From positions 26,585 through 90,584 of the forward strand of contig JARFTV010000002.1 in assembly GCA_029289325.1 (NCBI GenBank): a DNA stretch of 64,000 nt, read 5' to 3'. The notes beneath the pieces were generated by a model. It had not been told where the DNA came from. It made no database searches and worked only from the letters and a program-made list of their open reading frames with translations. The position numbers were made by a program, and so were the translations under genes. Shown in pieces: positions 1 through 8,010 of this stretch (positions within the stretch are counted from its first letter, which is position 1; each line of letters starts with the position of its first letter). The stretch is from Alphaproteobacteria bacterium (lineage in GTDB: Bacteria; Pseudomonadota; Alphaproteobacteria; Rhodobacterales; Rhodobacteraceae).

Positions 1-1
1 G

Positions 2-1138
2 ACGCCCTTCGCCATCGCCGCCCCTGGCCGCATCCTCTTTGGCCGGGGCGAGGCCGCGCGCGCGCCGGGCCTGATCCGCGCCTTCGGGCCGCGCGGGCTG
101 GTGGTGTATGGCGCCAATCCTGGCCGCGCCGCCTGGCTGCTCGAGGCACTGAGCGCCGAGGGCTGCGAGACCTTGGCCCTGCCCTGCCCCGGCGAGCCGG
201 ACCTGCCCCTGCTGCTTGCGGCGCTTGAGACCGCACGTCCCTTCCGCCCCGACTGGGTCGCGGGCCTTGGCGGCGGTGCGGCGCTGGATCTTGCCAAGGC
301 CCTCGCCGCGCTGATCCCCGCGCCGGGCGGGCCGATGGACCATCTGGAGGTGGTGGGCCGCGCCCTGCCGCTGACCACCCCACCGCTGCCCTTCATCGCC
401 TTGCCGACGCCCGCTGGCACCGGGGCCGAGGCGACGAAGAACGCAGTCATCGGCCTGCCCGATCATGGCCGCAAGGTCAGCTTGCGCGACGACCGGATGC
501 TGGCGCGGCTGGCGATCGTGGACCCCGCCCTGACCGACGGGACGCCGCGCGCCACCACGCTGGCCTCGGGCCTCGACGCGGTGACCCAGGTGATCGAGCC
601 CTTCGTCAGCCGCAAGGCCACGCCCTTCACCGATGCCATCGCCGCACCTGCGATCCCGTTGGGGTTGGCGGCACTCGCCCGGCTGATGCAGGGGGAGGAC
701 GCGCAGGCGCGGGATAGGCTGGCCTGGGTCAGCCTGTCGGGCGGGCTGGCGCTGGCGAATTCCGGCCTTGGCGCCGTGCATGGGCTGGCGGGGGTGATTG
801 GCGGCCTTGCACCCGCGCCACATGGGGCGATCTGCGGCGCGCTTCTGGCCCCGGTCCTGCGGCTCAACCGGGCCAGATCCACGGGCGAGACGGCGCGTCG
901 TCTGGATCAGGTGCTGGACCAGATCGCCGCGACGCTGGGCGGCAGCCGCGAGGGCGCGCCGGAAGCACTGGCCCGCTGGGCCCTTGACGCCGGCCTGCCC
1001 GGCCTCAAGGCGCAAGGCCTGGACCCGGCGCTTTTCCCGCGGGTGGCGGCAGCGGCGCTGACCTCGTCGTCGATGCAGGGGAACCCCGTCCCCCTGTCCG
1101 AGGCCGAGCTTCTGGACGCATTGAATGCCGCCGCATGA
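2..1138 (+). CDS. Iron-type alcohol dehydrogenase, 5' end outside window
   Basis: The frame is open from the window edge, so the start lies upstream; a GTG at 101 is internal because the codons before it encode the usual family N-terminus (PFAIAAPGRILFGRG). The product is a group III (Fe/Zn) NAD(P)-dependent alcohol dehydrogenase or maleylacetate-reductase-like enzyme, cytoplasmic. Visible motifs are the nucleotide-binding GGGAALDLAKAL, the PAGTGAEATKN loop, and the metal region GLDAVTQVIEPF with later AVHGLAG and APHGAICG. In the first metal block the histidine usual in FucO-like enzymes is Gln (DAVTQ), as I recall for one subgroup. The stop overlaps the next permease start by 14 nt, so it probably belongs to a catabolic ABC operon and oxidises a sugar alcohol or diol. 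The substrate cannot be read from sequence. Confidence 0.85.
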   Translation, partial: TPFAIAAPGRILFGRGEAARAPGLIRAFGPRGLVVYGANPGRAAWLLEALSAEGCETLALPCPGEPDLPLLLAALETARPFRPDWVAGLGGGAALDLAKALAALIPAPGGPMDHLEVVGRALPLTTPPLPFIALPTPAGTGAEATKNAVIGLPDHGRKVSLRDDRMLARLAIVDPALTDGTPRATTLASGLDAVTQVIEPFVSRKATPFTDAIAAPAIPLGLAALARLMQGEDAQARDRLAWVSLSGGLALANSGLGAVHGLAGVIGGLAPAPHGAICGALLAPVLRLNRARSTGETARRLDQVLDQIAATLGGSREGAPEALARWALDAGLPGLKAQGLDPALFPRVAAAALTSSSMQGNPVPLSEAELLDALNAAA

Positions 1139-1976
1139 CAACCGCGCCTGGCTTCTGCTGATCCCGGCCCTGGCGCTTCTGGCGCTGGTAGGCGTCCTGC
1201 CCTTGCTTGCGGTGGTGAACTACGGCTTCCACGACATCTTCTCGCTGGCCGATATCCACTGGGTCGGCGTGGAGTGGTTCGCGGATATCCTCGGGTCCGA
1301 CCGTTTCCTCGCCTCGCTGGGGCGGAGCCTTCTGTTCGCCGCGCTGGTGCTGACGATCCAGATCCCGCTGGGGCTTCTCATCGCGCGCTTCCTGATCGGC
1401 TGCGGCCGGGGCGCGGTCTGGGGGTTGATGCTCTGCGCGATCCCGCTGGTGGTGCCGTGGAACATGATCCCGATGCTCTGGCTGGGCCTGATCGACAAGC
1501 AGACGGGCCTTCTTGGCCCCGCCGTGCTGGCCTCGGGGTTCGACTACAAGGAAACCGCGATCCATACCTGGATCCTGCTGCTGACGGTCGACACCTGGCA
1601 CTGGATTGGCCTTGTCGTGGTCCTGGCCTATGCCGGCCTTTCCGCCATCCCACATGCCTACCGCCAGGCCGCCGCCATCGACGGCGCCTCGCGCTGGGAC
1701 GTTTTCCGCCACATCGAGCTGCCCCGGATCACCCGCGCGCTGGGGATCGTCCTGCTTCTGCGCTTCGTCGACAGTTTCATGATCTATACCGAGGCTTTCG
1801 CGATCAACGCGGGCGGACCCCATGACGCGACCCGCTTCCTGTCGATCGAGCTGGGCGAAGAGATCAAGGGTTTCTCCTATGGTCAGGCGGCTGCCCGCGC
1901 GACACTGTATTTCCTGATCGTGCTGACCGCCGTCTGGGCCTTCGTCGTCGCCATGCGCCAGAAAGAGCCCGCATGA
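1125..1976 (+). CDS. ABC transporter permease, MalF-like
   Basis: A 283-residue inner-membrane permease of the carbohydrate ABC importer class (MalF/UgpA type). It has about six hydrophobic segments, beginning with one at residues 7-28, and the cytoplasmic EAA loop YRQAAAIDGASRWDVFRHIELP that docks on the ATPase. The ATG at 1125 lies inside the 3' end of the dehydrogenase gene, and its stop overlaps the next permease (ATGA), so the three genes are translationally coupled. The binding protein and ATPase must lie upstream of the window or elsewhere. The dehydrogenase partner suggests a sugar or polyol substrate; this is inference. Confidence 0.88.
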   Translation: MPPHDNRAWLLLIPALALLALVGVLPLLAVVNYGFHDIFSLADIHWVGVEWFADILGSDRFLASLGRSLLFAALVLTIQIPLGLLIARFLIGCGRGAVWGLMLCAIPLVVPWNMIPMLWLGLIDKQTGLLGPAVLASGFDYKETAIHTWILLLTVDTWHWIGLVVVLAYAGLSAIPHAYRQAAAIDGASRWDVFRHIELPRITRALGIVLLLRFVDSFMIYTEAFAINAGGPHDATRFLSIELGEEIKGFSYGQAAARATLYFLIVLTAVWAFVVAMRQKEPA

Positions 1977-2752
1977 CACGCATCCTCGGCTTTTCCGCGC
2001 TGACGGTCTTCATCCTCTTGCCGCTGACCCAGGCGGTGATCCTCAGCTTCACCGTGACGATGCCGAAACCGGGGGCCGTGCCGGGCGAGGTTGCGCTGGC
2101 CAATTACCTTGCGGTCTTCGCCGACCCGAACCTGCGGTCGGCAATCCTGAACTCGATCACCTATGTGCTGGTCAACGTGGTCCTGTGTCTGGCCGTGGGC
2201 CTGCCCGCAGCTTACGCGCTGGCGCGCTACAGCTTTGTCGGCGACCGGCATTTCCTGCTGCTGATCCTCGTCTTCCGGGTGACGCCGCCGGTGGTCCTGT
2301 CGCTGCCGATCTTCATCCTGTTTTCGCAGCTTGGCCTGGTGAACTCACCCCTTGGCATCGCGCTGGTTCATTGCCTGTTCAATCTGCCCGTGACGATCTG
2401 GATCCTGGAAAGTTTCATCCGCTCCGTCCCGCGCGAATATGACGAGACGGTGTTCCTGGACGGCTGGTCCTTCCCGGCCTTCTTCTTCCGCTTCCTGATC
2501 CCGCAGATCGCGCCGGGGCTGGGTGTCGCGGCCTTTTTCTGCTTCATCTTCAGCTGGGTCGAGGTCGTCTTCGCCCGCATCCTGACCGTGACGGCGGGCA
2601 AGCCGATCACCATGGCGATCAACGCGATGTTCGGCTTTCAGACCGATATCGGCATGGTCATGGCGATGACCTGCGTCTCGCTGGTGCCGGGGATCGCGAT
2701 GATCTGGATCTTCCGCAACCACCTCGCGCGCGGGTTCATCCTGCGGACCTGA
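1973..2752 (+). CDS. ABC transporter permease, MalG-like
   Basis: A 259-residue second permease of the same importer (MalG/UgpE type). It shows an N-terminal membrane segment, a periplasmic stretch, four to five further membrane segments, and an EAA-like loop around EYDETVFLDGWSFPAFF. It starts at ATG in an ATGA overlap with the first permease and is the last gene of the operon. It would pair with the MalF-like protein to form the membrane channel. I see no ATPase or binding-protein gene next to it. Confidence 0.87.
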   Translation: MTRILGFSALTVFILLPLTQAVILSFTVTMPKPGAVPGEVALANYLAVFADPNLRSAILNSITYVLVNVVLCLAVGLPAAYALARYSFVGDRHFLLLILVFRVTPPVVLSLPIFILFSQLGLVNSPLGIALVHCLFNLPVTIWILESFIRSVPREYDETVFLDGWSFPAFFFRFLIPQIAPGLGVAAFFCFIFSWVEVVFARILTVTAGKPITMAINAMFGFQTDIGMVMAMTCVSLVPGIAMIWIFRNHLARGFILRT

Positions 2753-2854
2753 CCGGCACGCGGGAACGCGAGTCGCTTGCCTGCGTTGACCCGTGATGCA
2801 ACGGGGGGCGTGCGGCGTGGCTCTGACCTTTTCCACTCTCGGTTCTGGCGCGCG

Positions 2855-3553
2855 ATGAGCCGGTGGGAGGGCCTTTACTGCGGTCCCGCACCGCTGCCGG
2901 AAGAGCTTTTCTGGCGCTGGAACCTTGATCCCTGGGCGATCGCAGTGGTCGTAGCCCTGACGCTTTGGGCCGGGCGCGACCGTCCTGGCGTGGCTGCGGG
3001 CGTGGTTCTGGCGGTGGCCTTCCTGTCACCCCTCTGCGCGCTGAGTTCGGCGCTTTTCTCGGCGCGGGTGGTCCATCACCTCCTTCTGGTTGCCGTCGCC
3101 GCGCCGCTGCTGGCACTGGCCCGTCCTGCACGACGCCACAGTGGCCTTGGCCTGCCCTTCGTCTTGGCCAGCGCCGCGCTCTGGCTGTGGCACCTGCCGG
3201 CAGCCTATGACGCGGCGCTGGGGCATATGGCGCTGTACTGGGTGATGCAGGCAAGCCTTCTGCTGCCGGCCCTTGCCTTCTGGCGCGGGGTCTTCGCGCA
3301 TCCGCCCGGGGTCGGGCTAGGCTGGGTCTTCCTAGCCTATCTGTCGATGGGGATGCTGGGCGCGATCCTGACGCTGGCCCCGCAGGCGCTTTATGCCACC
3401 CATGCGACCGCACCGATGCTTTGGGATTTCACGGCATTGGCCGACCAGCAATTGGGCGGGCTGATCATGTGGATGCCCGCGGGCCTTGCCTATGCCGCCT
3501 GGGGCGCGCTTCTGGCCCGCCGTGCCTGGCGCGAGATGGGGGATACGCCGTGA
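2855..3553 (+). CDS. ctaG: Cytochrome c oxidase assembly protein, caa3 CtaG family
   Basis: A 232-residue polytopic membrane protein of the caa3-type CtaG (DUF1404) family, which helps assemble the copper centre of heme-copper oxidases. It shows the typical start YCGPAPLPEELFWRWNLD, conserved histidines in ARVVHHLLL and LWLWHLPAAYDAAL, and about seven hydrophobic segments. I place the start at ATG 2855 (MSRWEGLYCG); an in-frame TTG at 2777 would add 26 residues with no family character. It overlaps the next gene (GTGA). The neighbouring oxidase genes at 4566-7711 fit its role. Confidence 0.85.
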   Translation: MSRWEGLYCGPAPLPEELFWRWNLDPWAIAVVVALTLWAGRDRPGVAAGVVLAVAFLSPLCALSSALFSARVVHHLLLVAVAAPLLALARPARRHSGLGLPFVLASAALWLWHLPAAYDAALGHMALYWVMQASLLLPALAFWRGVFAHPPGVGLGWVFLAYLSMGMLGAILTLAPQALYATHATAPMLWDFTALADQQLGGLIMWMPAGLAYAAWGALLARRAWREMGDTP

Positions 3554-4059
3554 GCTGGGCCGAGGCGGTGGTCCCGCATTTCAAGGCCCTCCATGTGGGC
3601 TTCCTCGCGCTCTGGATGGCCGGGCTCTTCGCGCTGCCGACGATGCTTGCCCGGCATGACGGGGGGCTTCTCCATGCCGAATTCACCCAGATCCGCCGCG
3701 CGACGCATTACGCCTATGTCTGGGCCGTCACCCCGGCCGCCGTCCTGACCATCGCCAGCGGCGCCACGCTGATCTTCCTGCGCGAGATCTTCACCGTCTG
3801 GCTGTTCGGCAAGCTCGTGCTGGTCGCGGGCCTGGTCGCGCTCCATGCCTGGATCGGCCATACGATCATCGCCGTCGCTGAAACCGACGGCCGCCACCAG
3901 CCGCCCCAGGCGCTGGTCCCCGCGCTGGTCCTTCTGCTGCTGGTGATCGGCGTCCTGACGCTTGTCCTTGCCAAACCCGAACTGGAGGAGCTGCCGATCC
4001 CCGCCCTGTTGATGGAGCCGCTGGGTCGTCAGCTGCCCTTCGACGTGCCCAACCGATAG
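3550..4059 (+). CDS. CopD/HemJ-like integral membrane protein
   Basis: A 169-residue membrane protein. The N-terminus HFKALHVGFLALWMAGLFAL resembles the first helix of the HemJ/CopD family, whose conserved His lies in KALH. Four hydrophobic segments follow to about residue 150. HemJ proteins act in protoporphyrinogen oxidation and CopD in copper uptake; either would fit an oxidase locus, and I cannot choose. The start is GTG at 3550, overlapping the ctaG stop. The last 31 nt overlap the convergent DUF2231 gene. Open sequence upstream in this frame from 3421 is within ctaG and is not used. Confidence 0.72.
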   Translation: MSWAEAVVPHFKALHVGFLALWMAGLFALPTMLARHDGGLLHAEFTQIRRATHYAYVWAVTPAAVLTIASGATLIFLREIFTVWLFGKLVLVAGLVALHAWIGHTIIAVAETDGRHQPPQALVPALVLLLLVIGVLTLVLAKPELEELPIPALLMEPLGRQLPFDVPNR

Positions 4060-4550
4060 TCGAACACCAGTTTCCCGCCATGCCAGCCCGTCGCCCCCAC
4101 CACCAGGACCGCGAAGCCCGACATCAGGATGCCCCAGGGCAGGACCGCGGATTCATATCCGCCCAGCCGCCAGCCCCAGTTCAGCCCGAGAATCGACAGC
4201 AGCAGCACCGCGATGACGAAATGCGTCCAGGCCGCCGCGCGGATGCGGATGCCGGGGACCAGCAGCAGTTCGGCCGTGCCGGTCACCCCGGCCACCAGCC
4301 CGAACAGGAACGCCGTCCCACAGGCCCAAAGCGCCGCCCAGGCCCAGCGCTCCTCGCCCGACCACCAGTAGAAGACATCCGCCCCGAAGGCGCAGAAGGT
4401 CAGCGCCACCGGGAAGGCCACCGACATGGCGTGGAGCGGATGGCCCAGGATCGCCATCCGCGATTCCGTCTGGTGAAAGTCGGGATGGCTGGCAATGGGG
4501 TCGCCCTCCGAGGCCGCCTCATCCGGTATCCGTTCGGTTCCTTCGCTCAA
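4029..4550 (-). CDS. DUF2231 family membrane protein
   Basis: A 173-residue membrane protein with the DUF2231 hallmark GHPLHAMSVAFPVAL near residue 37 and four hydrophobic segments. I choose a TTG start (complement of 4548-4550) because it is preceded by a strong GGAGGGA Shine-Dalgarno sequence five bases away; the alternative is ATG at MAILGHP. It is transcribed against the surrounding oxidase genes: its 5' end is only 15 nt from the subunit II start and its 3' end overlaps the CopD/HemJ-like gene. The function is unknown. DUF2231 proteins often sit beside oxidases and sugar dehydrogenases, and a second one lies at 9585-10013. Confidence 0.8.
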   Translation of the reverse strand: MSEGTERIPDEAASEGDPIASHPDFHQTESRMAILGHPLHAMSVAFPVALTFCAFGADVFYWWSGEERWAWAALWACGTAFLFGLVAGVTGTAELLLVPGIRIRAAAWTHFVIAVLLLSILGLNWGWRLGGYESAVLPWGILMSGFAVLVVGATGWHGGKLVFDYRLGTSKGS

Positions 4551-4565
4551 CGTTCCCTCCTGCGC

Positions 4566-5234
4566 ATGATGGCCTGCGGGGCAACGCTCCAACTCCTTGC
4601 CGGTTGCCAGGGCCAGCTCTCGACGCTGCACCCGGCCGGTCCTGCCGCCGCCACCATCGCCGAGATCTGGTGGATCATGCTGGCGGGAAGCGTCGCGATC
4701 CTCGCGCTGGTCATGGGCCTGCTGACCGCCGCCCTCCTGCGCCGCCCCGACAGCCCCGGTGAGCCCGAGAGGGCGGGCCTCTGGCTCTGGACCCTTGGCC
4801 TTGCCTTCCCGCTGATCGTGCTGGCCGCGCTGACCGTCTACGGGCTGAAGATCGGAGAGCGTCTCCTTCCGCGTGAGGGGCCGGACGTGGTGACCGTCAC
4901 CGCCGAGGCCCGGCAATGGGCCTGGAGCTTCGGCTATGCCGACGCGCCCGACCTTGCGACCGAGGACATCCTCCACATCCCCGCGGGCCGTCCGGTCGAT
5001 GTGCGGATCACCAGCCTGGACGTGGTCCATTCCTTCTGGGTCCCGCGCCTGGCTGGCAAGCTCGACGCGCTGCCGGGCCATGTGAACATCCTGCGGATCG
5101 AGGCGCCCGTCCCCGGCACCTATGCCGGCCAGAGCGCCGAATTCAGCGGGCCGGGATACCTGGGCCATGTCTTCACAGTCCAGGCGCATGACCCCGCCGC
5201 CTGGGACCAATTCCTTGCCGAGGGCGCACCATGA
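4566..5234 (+). CDS. Heme-copper oxidase subunit II lacking CuA ligands
   Basis: A 222-residue subunit II homologue with a possible lipobox (LLAGC, Cys14), two membrane helices (about 34-58 and 71-95) and a C-terminal cupredoxin fold. The motif TAEARQWAWSFGY and LDVVHSFWVPRL (His155) are kept. The CuA loop is not: where cytochrome oxidases have C-x3-C-x3-H-x2-M, this protein reads GQSAEFSGPGYLGH, with Ser190, Ser194, Tyr198 and His201 in the ligand positions. It should therefore not bind CuA, as in quinol oxidase subunit II. ATG 4566 lacks a clear ribosome site; an upstream CTG is possible. It overlaps the subunit I gene (ATGA). Confidence 0.85.
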   Translation: MMACGATLQLLAGCQGQLSTLHPAGPAAATIAEIWWIMLAGSVAILALVMGLLTAALLRRPDSPGEPERAGLWLWTLGLAFPLIVLAALTVYGLKIGERLLPREGPDVVTVTAEARQWAWSFGYADAPDLATEDILHIPAGRPVDVRITSLDVVHSFWVPRLAGKLDALPGHVNILRIEAPVPGTYAGQSAEFSGPGYLGHVFTVQAHDPAAWDQFLAEGAP

Positions 5235-7711
5235 CCACCAGACCTCGCGGCACCGCGCTGCGCCTTCACCGCGAGCTCAAGCGGATCTGGTCCCCCGACC
5301 CGCGCTTTCGCGGCTGGCTGACCACGAACAACAACAATGACGTGGGCCGGCTCTTCCTGGCCGTGGCCACGCTGTTCTTCCTGATCGGCGGCGTCCTTGC
5401 CATGCTGATCCGCGCCCAGCTTGCCACGCCGGGGTCTGCCTTCATGGGGCCCGAAGCCTATAACCAGGTCTTCACGATGCATGGCACCGTGATGATGTTC
5501 CTGTTTGCCATCCCCTTCTTCGAGGCGCTGGCGGTCCTTCTGCTGCCGGGGATGCTTGGCACCCGCGACCTTGCCTTTCCCCGGCTCGGGGCGTTCGGGC
5601 TTTGGGTCTACATCTTCGGCGGCTCGGCGGTGATCGTCGCCATGCTGATGGGCCTTTCGCCCGACGGCGGCTGGTTCATGTATCCGCCGCTCTCCTCGGC
5701 CGCCTTCTCGCCGGGGATCGGGGCGGATGTCTGGCTTCTGGGCATCACCTCGATCGAGGTCTCGGCCATCGCCACGGCGGTCGAGATCGTGGTCACCGTC
5801 CTGCGCTACCGCGCCGCCGGGATGAGCCTGTCGCGGATGCCGATCTTCGCCTGGTACATCCTCGTTGTGGCGGTGATGATCCTGACCGCCTTCCCGCCGA
5901 TGATCCTTGGCTCGCTGCTGCTGGAGACGGAGCGCGCCTTCGGCCTGCCCTTCTTCCAGGTGGAAAACGGCGGCGACCCGCTTCTGTGGCAGCACCTGTT
6001 CTGGCTGTTCGGCCACCCCGAAGTCTATATCATCTTCCTCCCCGCCGCGGGGATGATCGCCACGATCCTTCCGGTGATGGCGCGGACCACGCTGCTTGGC
6101 TACGGCTGGGTCGTTGCGTCGGCGGTCTCTCTGGGGGTGCTCAGCTTCGGGCTCTGGGTCCACCACATGTTCACCACCGGCATCCCGCATCTGGGACTGG
6201 CCTTCTTCTCGGCCGCCTCGACGCTGGTCGCAGTGCCGACCTCGGTGATGATCTTCTCGTGGATCGGGACACTCTGGAAAGGCCGGGTGCGGATGGAGCT
6301 GCCGATGCTCTGGCTGCTGGGCTTCTTCGCGACCTTCGTGATCGGCGGCCTGACCGGGGTCATGATTGCCGTCGTGCCGTTCAACTGGCAGGTCCATGAC
6401 ACGCATTTCGTCGTGGCCCATCTGCATTACGTGCTGATCGGCGGCTATGTCTTCCCGATGATCGCGGCGATCTACTATTTCCAGCCGCTGATCACCGGGC
6501 GCTTCCGCTTCTTCCGGCTGGGCGGAATTGCCTTCTGGCTGGTCGTCCCGGCCTTTCACGTCACCTTCCTGGCCGTCCACCTTGCCGGGCTTCTGGGCCA
6601 GCGGCGGCGGATCTGGACCTATGACGAGGGCCAGGGGTGGGAGCTTCTGAACTTCATCGCCTCGGTCGCCTCCTTCGTGATGGCGATCGGCTTTGCGCTG
6701 GTGGTGCTGGACATCGCGATCAATACCCTTGCCGGGTTGCGCGGCAGGCGGAACCCCTGGCAGGCGACCACGCTGGAATGGGCCGCGCCGATCCCCTCAC
6801 CAACCTATGGTTTTGCCTCCATCCCCATCATCGGCAGCCGCTATCCCCTGCGGGACGACCCCAAGCTCGACCTGAGGATCGCGCGGGGCGAGGGCTATCT
6901 CGCCGACACTTCGCGCGACCGACGCGAGACGCTGATCGTCTCCACCGCAAAGGGTGAGCCCTTGCAGGTCGCCGTCCTGCCGATGAACTCGCCCCTGCCC
7001 ATCCTGCTGGCGCTCTGCACCAGCGCCTCCTTTCTGGCACCGCTGATCAAGGCCTATTGGCTGTCCGTTGTCGCCCTGATCGGCGTCGTGATCCTTGCCC
7101 TGATCTGGGCCTGGACCACCGCCCCCCGCCGAACCGAGGGGCTGGTGGATGCAGGCCACGGCAGGCACCTGCCCGTAGCGGCCGAGGGCGCGGATCCGCC
7201 CGGCTGGTGGGGATCGCTCTTCCTTCTCGTCGCCGACGGGGTCCATTTCGGCGCGCTCCTTTTCGGCTATGCCTTCCTCTGGACCGTCGCCCCGAACTGG
7301 CCGCCGCCCGCCTACCTGCGTCCCGATCTCCTGCCCGTCGCCCTTGCCCTTGCCGGAGCCGCCGCGCTGGCCGCTGGTCCCCGCCTTGCCGCATGGCGCG
7401 AAGGCCATGGCCCGCTCCTGCTGTCGCTTCTGGGCTGCCTCGCGCTTGCCGCCGCTGCCGCCTCGATCCCGCTGGCCAGGCCCACGCCCACGGCCCATGC
7501 CTATGACGCCACACTCTGGCTCTTGGCGGGCCATGTCGGCCTGCATGTCACGCTGTCGCTGATCATGCTGACCTATCTTGGCCTCCGCCGTCTCGCGGGC
7601 CATCCGCTTCGCCTCGGCGAAGCGCGGACCTTCGGCCTCTGGGCCGATTACACCGCGGGGACGGGCCTTGTCGCCCTTGCCGCCGCCTGGTTGCCGGGGG
7701 CCTTCGCATGA
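5231..7711 (+). CDS. Heme-copper oxidase subunit I-III fusion, K-channel Lys absent
   Basis: An 826-residue fusion. Residues 1-545 are subunit I with all metal ligands: His84 and His399 for the low-spin heme, His397 for the high-spin heme, His262, His311 and His312 for CuB, and Tyr266 in HPEVY. The D-pathway Asp113 and Glu264 are present. In the K-pathway motif PTGIKIF of canonical oxidases this protein reads PTSVMIF, with Met340 replacing the lysine, and the Asn pair after the D-pathway motif (PRMNN) is PRLGA. Residues about 650-826 are a subunit III domain starting GWWGSLFLLVADGVHFG. It is a terminal oxidase of the inner membrane; with a CuA-less subunit II a quinol donor is plausible. It overlaps the downstream gene (ATGA). 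Confidence 0.9.
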   Translation: MTTRPRGTALRLHRELKRIWSPDPRFRGWLTTNNNNDVGRLFLAVATLFFLIGGVLAMLIRAQLATPGSAFMGPEAYNQVFTMHGTVMMFLFAIPFFEALAVLLLPGMLGTRDLAFPRLGAFGLWVYIFGGSAVIVAMLMGLSPDGGWFMYPPLSSAAFSPGIGADVWLLGITSIEVSAIATAVEIVVTVLRYRAAGMSLSRMPIFAWYILVVAVMILTAFPPMILGSLLLETERAFGLPFFQVENGGDPLLWQHLFWLFGHPEVYIIFLPAAGMIATILPVMARTTLLGYGWVVASAVSLGVLSFGLWVHHMFTTGIPHLGLAFFSAASTLVAVPTSVMIFSWIGTLWKGRVRMELPMLWLLGFFATFVIGGLTGVMIAVVPFNWQVHDTHFVVAHLHYVLIGGYVFPMIAAIYYFQPLITGRFRFFRLGGIAFWLVVPAFHVTFLAVHLAGLLGQRRRIWTYDEGQGWELLNFIASVASFVMAIGFALVVLDIAINTLAGLRGRRNPWQATTLEWAAPIPSPTYGFASIPIIGSRYPLRDDPKLDLRIARGEGYLADTSRDRRETLIVSTAKGEPLQVAVLPMNSPLPILLALCTSASFLAPLIKAYWLSVVALIGVVILALIWAWTTAPRRTEGLVDAGHGRHLPVAAEGADPPGWWGSLFLLVADGVHFGALLFGYAFLWTVAPNWPPPAYLRPDLLPVALALAGAAALAAGPRLAAWREGHGPLLLSLLGCLALAAAAASIPLARPTPTAHAYDATLWLLAGHVGLHVTLSLIMLTYLGLRRLAGHPLRLGEARTFGLWADYTAGTGLVALAAAWLPGAFA

Positions 7712-8010
7712 ACCTGATCCTGCGCCTCGCCCTGCCCTGGACCGTCTGGCTGATCGGCTTCTCGGCCCTCTACGGGTTGCAGGGGCTGACCTGCTCGCGC
7801 CACTGGCCTGCAGGTATCGAGCCGCGCGCCGCCCTCATCGGCGCTGCCGCGCTTTATGTCCTGCTGCAGGGGGGGATCCTCTGGGCGCAGGCGGCCCGCC
7901 CCGCCCCGTCACCCTTTGCCCAGCGGGTCGCCACAAGTCTGAGCGCCGCGGCACTAGCCGCGGCGCTCTGGACCTCGCTTCCGGTCCTTGGGCTGACGAT
8001 CTGCGATTAG
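7708..8010 (+). CDS. Small membrane protein of the oxidase operon
   Basis: A 100-residue protein with three hydrophobic segments (about 9-28, 42-60 and 76-95) and two cysteines. It starts in an ATGA overlap with the subunit I-III gene, so it is almost certainly co-translated with the oxidase. I do not recognise a family. Size and position suggest an accessory or subunit IV-like component. Its stop codon overlaps the stop of the convergent sugar dehydrogenase gene. Confidence 0.7.
   Translation: MNLILRLALPWTVWLIGFSALYGLQGLTCSRHWPAGIEPRAALIGAAALYVLLQGGILWAQAARPAPSPFAQRVATSLSAAALAAALWTSLPVLGLTICD

Noticed and set aside
4080-4565. N-terminal extension of subunit II
   Set aside because: The open frame is antisense to the DUF2231 gene and has no membrane or signal character until just before the lipobox region.
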